16,167 nt of DNA from assembly GCA_036803025.1 (NCBI GenBank), contig DAIRVC010000049.1, positions 1-16,167 of the forward strand. Reading direction: 5' to 3'. The notes below the pieces were generated by a model. The model searched no databases. It had not been told where the DNA came from and saw nothing but the letters and a program-made list of their open reading frames with translations. The position numbers were made by a program, and so were the translations under genes. The stretch's first letter is position 1. The number at the start of each line of letters is the position of its first letter. Shown in pieces: positions 12,563-16,167 of this stretch. The stretch is from DAIRVC01 sp036803025. Lineage in GTDB: Bacteria > Chloroflexota > Anaerolineae > Anaerolineales > E44-bin32.

Positions 12563-13816
12563 ATGGCCGATCCAGACCAGCCTAAATGGAACCGCGTACC
12601 CGGACGGGGGGAGCCTGCCGCGGCCCTCCGTTACGCGCTGTATGTCCACATCCCCTTCTGTCGCTCGCGCTGCCACTACTGTGACTTCAACACCTACGCC
12701 GGGATGGATGAGTGGGTGGGCAGCTACGCCGGTGCAGTCGTGCAAGAAGCCGGCCAGCTGGCTCGGGCAGCGGCAGACCCGCCGGTCCTGAGCAGCGTCT
12801 ACCTGGGTGGTGGGACGCCTTCGCGCTTGAGCCCGGATCACTTGGAGACGCTCGTGGAAGGGATCTGGAGTGCGTTCCGGCTCGATCCCGCGGCAGAGCT
12901 GTCGCTGGAAGCCAATCCGGGTGAGCTGGCACCGCGGTTTCTTGAGGCGGCGCGCGAATTGGGCTTCGAGCGGATCAGCCTGGGGATGCAGTCCGCTGAT
13001 GAGCGAGTCCTGCGCCTCCTGGGACGCCGGCATAACCACGCCCAGACGGCCGAGGCCGTCCGACGCATCCGCCTGGCCGGCTTCGGCAACCTGAATCTCG
13101 ACCTGATCGTTGGTGTGCCCGGCCAGGACCTGGCCTCCTGGCGGGCGACGGTCGATCAAGCCCTCGGCCTTGGGCCGGATCACCTGTCGGTGTATGCGCT
13201 GTCCGTCGAGCCGGGCACACCCCTGGCATCGCAGATCGCCCGGCGGCGCGTCGCCTCCCCCGACGATGACCTGGCGGCTGACATGCTCGACGACCTGGAT
13301 GAGCGGCTGGCCGCAGCCGGCTTGCACCAGTATGAGATCTCCAACTGGGCGCGCGGCCCGATCCAGGCGGATGGGTTGCCGGCCAGCGCCTGCCGCCACA
13401 ACCTCACTTACTGGCGCAATCTGCCGTATCTTGCCCTGGGTGCCGGGGCACATGGGTATGCAGACGCGGTGCGCACCGCCAATGTGCGCCCGATCGTGGA
13501 CTACATCGGGCGGATGCGGTCGGCGAGGCAGGCGTCGCGTTTCCCGATCTCACCGGCAACCGAGACCTGGCGGTCGATCGGCGCCGAGGAATCGGCGCGC
13601 GATACGATGCTCCTCGGGCTCCGTCTGACGGAGGCCGGGGTAGATCGGCAAGACTTCATTCTGCGTCACGGCCAGCCGGCCTGGGAAACCATGCAGAGCG
13701 CGGCCGCACCGCTGATACAGGACGGCCTGCTCGAGTGGGGAGAGGGCAGTGCGGGGCTGCGATTAAGCGGCCGGGGGCGGCGGTTGGGGAACCGCGTCTT
13801 CCAGGCGTTCGTCTAG
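12563..13816 (+). CDS. hemW: HemW-like radical SAM protein (coproporphyrinogen III oxidase homologue)
   Basis: A 417-aa radical SAM protein. YVHIPFCRSRCHYCDF holds the 4Fe-4S cluster motif CxxxCxxC (Cys33, Cys37, Cys40), followed by VYLGGGTPS, LEANPGEL, ISLGMQS, LNLDLIVGVPGQ and YALSVEPGTPL. The C-terminal half has ALGAGAHGY and an HTH-like HemW tail. The length and the CxxxCxxCDF form fit HemW, a haem-binding chaperone-like protein often mis-annotated as HemN, rather than true HemN. The start at 12563 sits just after the expected transcription start, without a clear SD, so the message may be near leaderless. It converges on the polyprenyl synthase gene, with the two stop codons sharing CTAG. 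No other haem gene is in the window. Confidence 0.92.
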   Translation: MADPDQPKWNRVPGRGEPAAALRYALYVHIPFCRSRCHYCDFNTYAGMDEWVGSYAGAVVQEAGQLARAAADPPVLSSVYLGGGTPSRLSPDHLETLVEGIWSAFRLDPAAELSLEANPGELAPRFLEAARELGFERISLGMQSADERVLRLLGRRHNHAQTAEAVRRIRLAGFGNLNLDLIVGVPGQDLASWRATVDQALGLGPDHLSVYALSVEPGTPLASQIARRRVASPDDDLAADMLDDLDERLAAAGLHQYEISNWARGPIQADGLPASACRHNLTYWRNLPYLALGAGAHGYADAVRTANVRPIVDYIGRMRSARQASRFPISPATETWRSIGAEESARDTMLLGLRLTEAGVDRQDFILRHGQPAWETMQSAAAPLIQDGLLEWGEGSAGLRLSGRGRRLGNRVFQAFV

Positions 13817-14835
13817 CGGCGTCGCTGCAGGAGTCGCAAGGAGAGATTGCGGAGTTCGTCCGCGGCGGCGCTCTGAGGCGCCGCTGCCTGCAGGTGAGCC
13901 AGGGCCTGGTCGGTGTGATCCTCCGCCTCGCGGCGCGAGAACTCGAGCGCGCCGGCCTTCTCCAGGGTGGCGGTCATCTGAGCGACCGCCGCTTCGTCGA
14001 CGCTGCCGGCCGCCCACAGCTCGAGGAAGGCCGACGACTGCTGGGCACCGAAGAGCACCGGCAGGGACTTCTTGTGCGCCCTCAAGTCATCGCCGGCCGG
14101 CTTGCCGGTCACTTGCGGCGATCCCCATATGCCCAGGATGTCATCGAGAATCTGAAACGCAAGCCCGAGATGCCGGCCGAACAGGCGGAAGTGGTCGAGG
14201 GCCTCGCTGGAGGCCTCAGCCACGCGTGCCCCGCAGGTCGTTGCCGCCGACAAGAGCGCGGCGGTTTTGCCCTCGATCATTTCCATGTAGTCGGCTTCGC
14301 TCACCTCAGCCCGTTGCTCGAAGGCCAGGTCGAGATGCTGGCCGCGCGTCAGGTGCAGACAGGCTTCGTCCAGAAGGCGCAGGACGTCTAGGGTCGCGGC
14401 TAGCGAGACCCCCAGGGCTGCCATCCGATGCGCTGACAGGTGCGCCAACACCAGCAGCGCGTCCCCGGTGTTGATCGCCTGGGGGATCCCCCAGCGCCTC
14501 CAGACCGTGATCCGTCCGCGACGCTCGGGACTGTTGTCCTGGATGTCGTCGTGGATCAGGGAGAAGTTGTGGATGAGCTCAACGGCGCTGGCCGCAGGGA
14601 GTGCCCGGCGCCAGTCGCCCGCGGCAGAGGCGCAGCTGAGAAGCGTCAAGAGCGGGCGCACCCGCTTGCCGCGCGCCGCGGCGTCGGCCTCGGTCCAACC
14701 GAAGTGGTAGGCGACCATTTCGGCCATCGCCCGGACTTCGGGGCTCTTGATCTGGAGAACGCTGGTCTGCAAGTCGGCTTCGAGCGCCGCGAGAAGTTCC
14801 AGGCTCGAGACCGCGTCCGTCGGCGCGCCGGTCAA
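13813..14835 (-). CDS. Polyprenyl diphosphate synthase (trans, short chain)
   Basis: This 340-aa protein joins IPP units onto an allylic diphosphate. It contains GKRVRPLL (56-63), ELIHNFSLIHDDIQDNSPERRGR with the first Asp-rich motif DDIQD (96-100), GQHLDL (166-171), KTAALL, and a second motif that reads DDILGIWG (232-239), then GKPAGDDLRAHKKSLP. The last Asp of the second DDxxD is Gly, as also seen in a number of actinobacterial-type enzymes. An aromatic Phe91 five residues before the first motif suggests a C15-C20 product. The start is a TTG at 14835 that overlaps the fni stop (TTGA), with AGGGAG five bases upstream. A longer frame runs up to 15276 but only by reading through fni out of phase. 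It makes an operon with fni. Confidence 0.92.
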   Translation of the reverse strand: MTGAPTDAVSSLELLAALEADLQTSVLQIKSPEVRAMAEMVAYHFGWTEADAAARGKRVRPLLTLLSCASAAGDWRRALPAASAVELIHNFSLIHDDIQDNSPERRGRITVWRRWGIPQAINTGDALLVLAHLSAHRMAALGVSLAATLDVLRLLDEACLHLTRGQHLDLAFEQRAEVSEADYMEMIEGKTAALLSAATTCGARVAEASSEALDHFRLFGRHLGLAFQILDDILGIWGSPQVTGKPAGDDLRAHKKSLPVLFGAQQSSAFLELWAAGSVDEAAVAQMTATLEKAGALEFSRREAEDHTDQALAHLQAAAPQSAAADELRNLSLRLLQRRR

Positions 14836-15863
14836 CGGATCTCCCTCAAGCGAGCGTGATGCAGCGCCGTCAGGTCGGCCGAGCCCGTGGCGAACATGCA
14901 GATCCGGATCTCGGCGATGGCCTGGTCGACCGTCTGGAGCGCCGCCTCGGGGGATTCGGCCGCAGCGCGCAGGAAGGGGCCGGCCATGCCTCCCAGGTCG
15001 GCGCCCAGGGCCAGGCACTTGGCGATATCGATCCCGCTGCGCAGGCCCCCCGAGGCGATGAGCGGCATGCCAGGCAGCGCCTGCCGGACTTCGGCCAAGG
15101 CCTCCGCAGTGGGGATTCCCCATCCGACGAACGCGCCGGCCAGCCGGGCGCGCGCCGGATCGGGGGCGCGGTGCATCTCGACCTGCGACCAGGAAGTCCC
15201 GCCGGCGCCGGCGACGTCGATGGCGGCCACACCGGCGTCGGCCAGTCGGCGAGCCGTCTCGGCCGAAATCCCCCAACCGACTTCCTTGACGATCACCGGC
15301 CGATCGAGCCGGCGGCAGACGGCCTGGATCTTGCGCAGCAAGCCGCTGAAGTCGACATCGCCGCCGGCTTGTAGGGCTTCCTGAAGCGGATTGAGGTGCA
15401 GGACGAGCGCATCCGCGGCGACCATGTCCACCGCCCGGCGGCAGTGTTCGATGTCATAACCGTAGTTGAGTTGGATCGCGCCCAGGTTTGCGAAGAGCAG
15501 GATGTCGGGCGCCAGATCCCGTACCCGGAATGTCTCGACCAGCGACGGGTCTTCAAGCGCAGCTCGCTGCGAGCCGATCCCCATGGCCAGCCCGCGCGCC
15601 TGGGCGGCGGCGGCCAAGGCGCGGTTGATGCGGCGAGCTTCTTCCGTTCCGCCGGTCATGGACGAGATCAGGACCGGCGCCCGCAGGCGACGGCCCAGAA
15701 AGGACAGGCCGGTATCGATCTGATCCAGATGGAGCTCGGGGAGCGCCTGGTGCTCGAAGCGCAGCCGCTCGAGGCCGGTCGTCCGCTCCGACCGGACATC
15801 CTGCTCCAGGTTGATGCGGATGTGGTCGGACTTGCGCTTGGCGGTCGGCGTAACTTCAGGCAT
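14832..15863 (-). CDS. fni: Type 2 isopentenyl-diphosphate delta-isomerase
   Basis: This 343-aa FMN- and NAD(P)H-dependent enzyme interconverts IPP and DMAPP, the starters for isoprenoids. It shows the N-terminal KRKSDHI, SSMTGGTEEARRIN, MGIGSQRAAL, HLNPLQEALQ (Gln161 and Glu162 of the catalytic Gln/Glu region), VIVKEVGWGIS, and GAGGTSWSQVE with the flavin-binding region ASGGLRSGID. Length is normal for the family. The ATG at 15863 has AGGA about ten bases upstream and a near-consensus promoter. The stop overlaps the TTG of the polyprenyl synthase, which uses its product, so the two are coupled. The opposite gene at this promoter region is acyl carrier protein. Confidence 0.95.
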   Translation of the reverse strand: MPEVTPTAKRKSDHIRINLEQDVRSERTTGLERLRFEHQALPELHLDQIDTGLSFLGRRLRAPVLISSMTGGTEEARRINRALAAAAQARGLAMGIGSQRAALEDPSLVETFRVRDLAPDILLFANLGAIQLNYGYDIEHCRRAVDMVAADALVLHLNPLQEALQAGGDVDFSGLLRKIQAVCRRLDRPVIVKEVGWGISAETARRLADAGVAAIDVAGAGGTSWSQVEMHRAPDPARARLAGAFVGWGIPTAEALAEVRQALPGMPLIASGGLRSGIDIAKCLALGADLGGMAGPFLRAAAESPEAALQTVDQAIAEIRICMFATGSADLTALHHARLREIR

Positions 15864-15892
15864 GCCGGGGTGTTCCTAGGTGAAGAGTAGCC

Positions 15893-15921
15893 ATAATACC
15901 AAGCCTGCCGCGGGGTGTCAA
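15893..15921 (-). promoter_or_regulatory. Near-consensus sigma70 promoter for fni
   Basis: On the minus strand a perfect TTGACA (15921-15916), a 17-base spacer and TATTAT (15898-15893). Transcription would start near 15886. Its -35 is eight bases from that of the divergent acp promoter. Confidence 0.85.
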
Positions 15922-15929
15922 CGGAAGCC

Positions 15930-15957
15930 TTGACAGAACCGCTTGAGTCGCTACAAT
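15930..15957 (+). promoter_or_regulatory. Near-consensus sigma70 promoter for the acyl carrier protein gene
   Basis: A perfect TTGACA (15930-15935), a 16-base spacer and TACAAT (15952-15957), with a start near 15964 and a leader of about 35 bases containing GGAGGAGG (15985-15992). Confidence 0.85.
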
Positions 15958-15998
15958 CGCCTGGGCCTGGCTGCGCGTAAACACGGAGGAGGCACGAA

Positions 15999-16167
15999 AT
16001 GGCGGACACGTTCGAAGAGATCAAAACGGTGATCGTGGAGCTCCTCGGGGTCGAGGAGGCCAAGGTCGTCTCGACGGCGCGGTTCCGAGAGGACCTGGAA
16101 GCAGACTCACTCGATCTGGTCGAGTTGATCATGGCGTTCGAGGAGAAGTTCGGGGGGGAGATCTCGG
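15999..16167 (+). CDS. acpP: Acyl carrier protein, N-terminal part (cut by window edge)
   Basis: Fifty-six residues are visible, of roughly 80 expected. They show the ACP four-helix start (FEEIKTVIVELLGVEEAKV), the loop FREDLEADSLDLVELIMAFEEKFG and the 4'-phosphopantetheine attachment Ser in DSLD. ACP carries growing acyl chains in fatty acid synthesis, so this gene probably starts a fatty-acid or related operon to the right. GGAGGAGG lies upstream of the ATG and a strong promoter precedes it. A dedicated ACP of another pathway cannot be ruled out from this piece. Confidence 0.92.
   Translation, partial: MADTFEEIKTVIVELLGVEEAKVVSTARFREDLEADSLDLVELIMAFEEKFGGEIS

Noticed and set aside
13813..15276. 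487-aa version of the polyprenyl synthase
   Set aside because: The extra N-terminus is Arg/Gly-rich and lies out of phase inside fni. TTG 14835 with AGGGAG five bases upstream is the likely start.
1..16167. CRISPR arrays, tRNA/rRNA genes, insertion sequences or prophage
   Set aside because: No regularly spaced repeats, RNA gene signatures, transposase or integrase motifs were found on either strand by eye.

Overview
This is a GC-rich chromosomal segment with GTG and TTG starts and mostly tight gene spacing. It carries two Ser/Thr protein kinases, a Pro/Thr-rich tether carrying an SH3b domain, a type 2 IPP isomerase and strong Shine-Dalgarno (SD) sequences. That mix best fits the Chloroflexota (Anaerolineae-like), but no rRNA or other taxonomic marker is present, so this is an inference. 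No phage, transposon, CRISPR or RNA gene was seen, and no gene-free gap exceeds about 200 bases.

Left part (1-3957): the N-terminus of ftsH (minus strand, cut by the window edge) lies downstream of a tail-anchored, non-RD (HCD) Ser/Thr kinase. Divergent from these is a three-gene operon joined by ATGA stop/start overlaps: a diacylglycerol-kinase-family lipid kinase, a Ca2+/H+ antiporter, and a membrane-anchored SH3b protein.

Middle (3959-6540): a DUF971 zinc-site protein, probably leaderless, overlaps an unrecognised helical protein of 186 aa. Next comes an ABC transporter ATPase fragment that stops exactly where its Walker A motif should begin, then a strong terminator, a NarL/LuxR response regulator and an Hsp20 chaperone.

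Core (6610-12481, minus strand): the most notable part is a compact phosphosignalling operon driven by one clear promoter. In order it encodes a soluble Ser/Thr kinase fused to an eight-blade PQQ-type propeller, a PP2C phosphatase, a J-domain/VWA fusion protein, a zinc-ribbon/FHA protein, an unrecognised 80-aa protein, and an OmpR-family response regulator. Kinase + PP2C + VWA recalls the TerY-P triads of tellurite-resistance-type systems. Here, however, the VWA protein carries a chaperone J domain, and an FHA phosphothreonine reader and a response regulator are added. No histidine kinase is visible. A plausible reading is a cytosolic writer-eraser-reader circuit that links proteostasis or metal state to transcription; this is inference.

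Right part (12545-16167): hemW (plus) converges on an isoprenoid operon (minus: fni, then a polyprenyl diphosphate synthase), with both stop codons nested in a CTAG. Back-to-back sigma70-type promoters separate fni from the divergent acyl carrier protein gene at the right edge.
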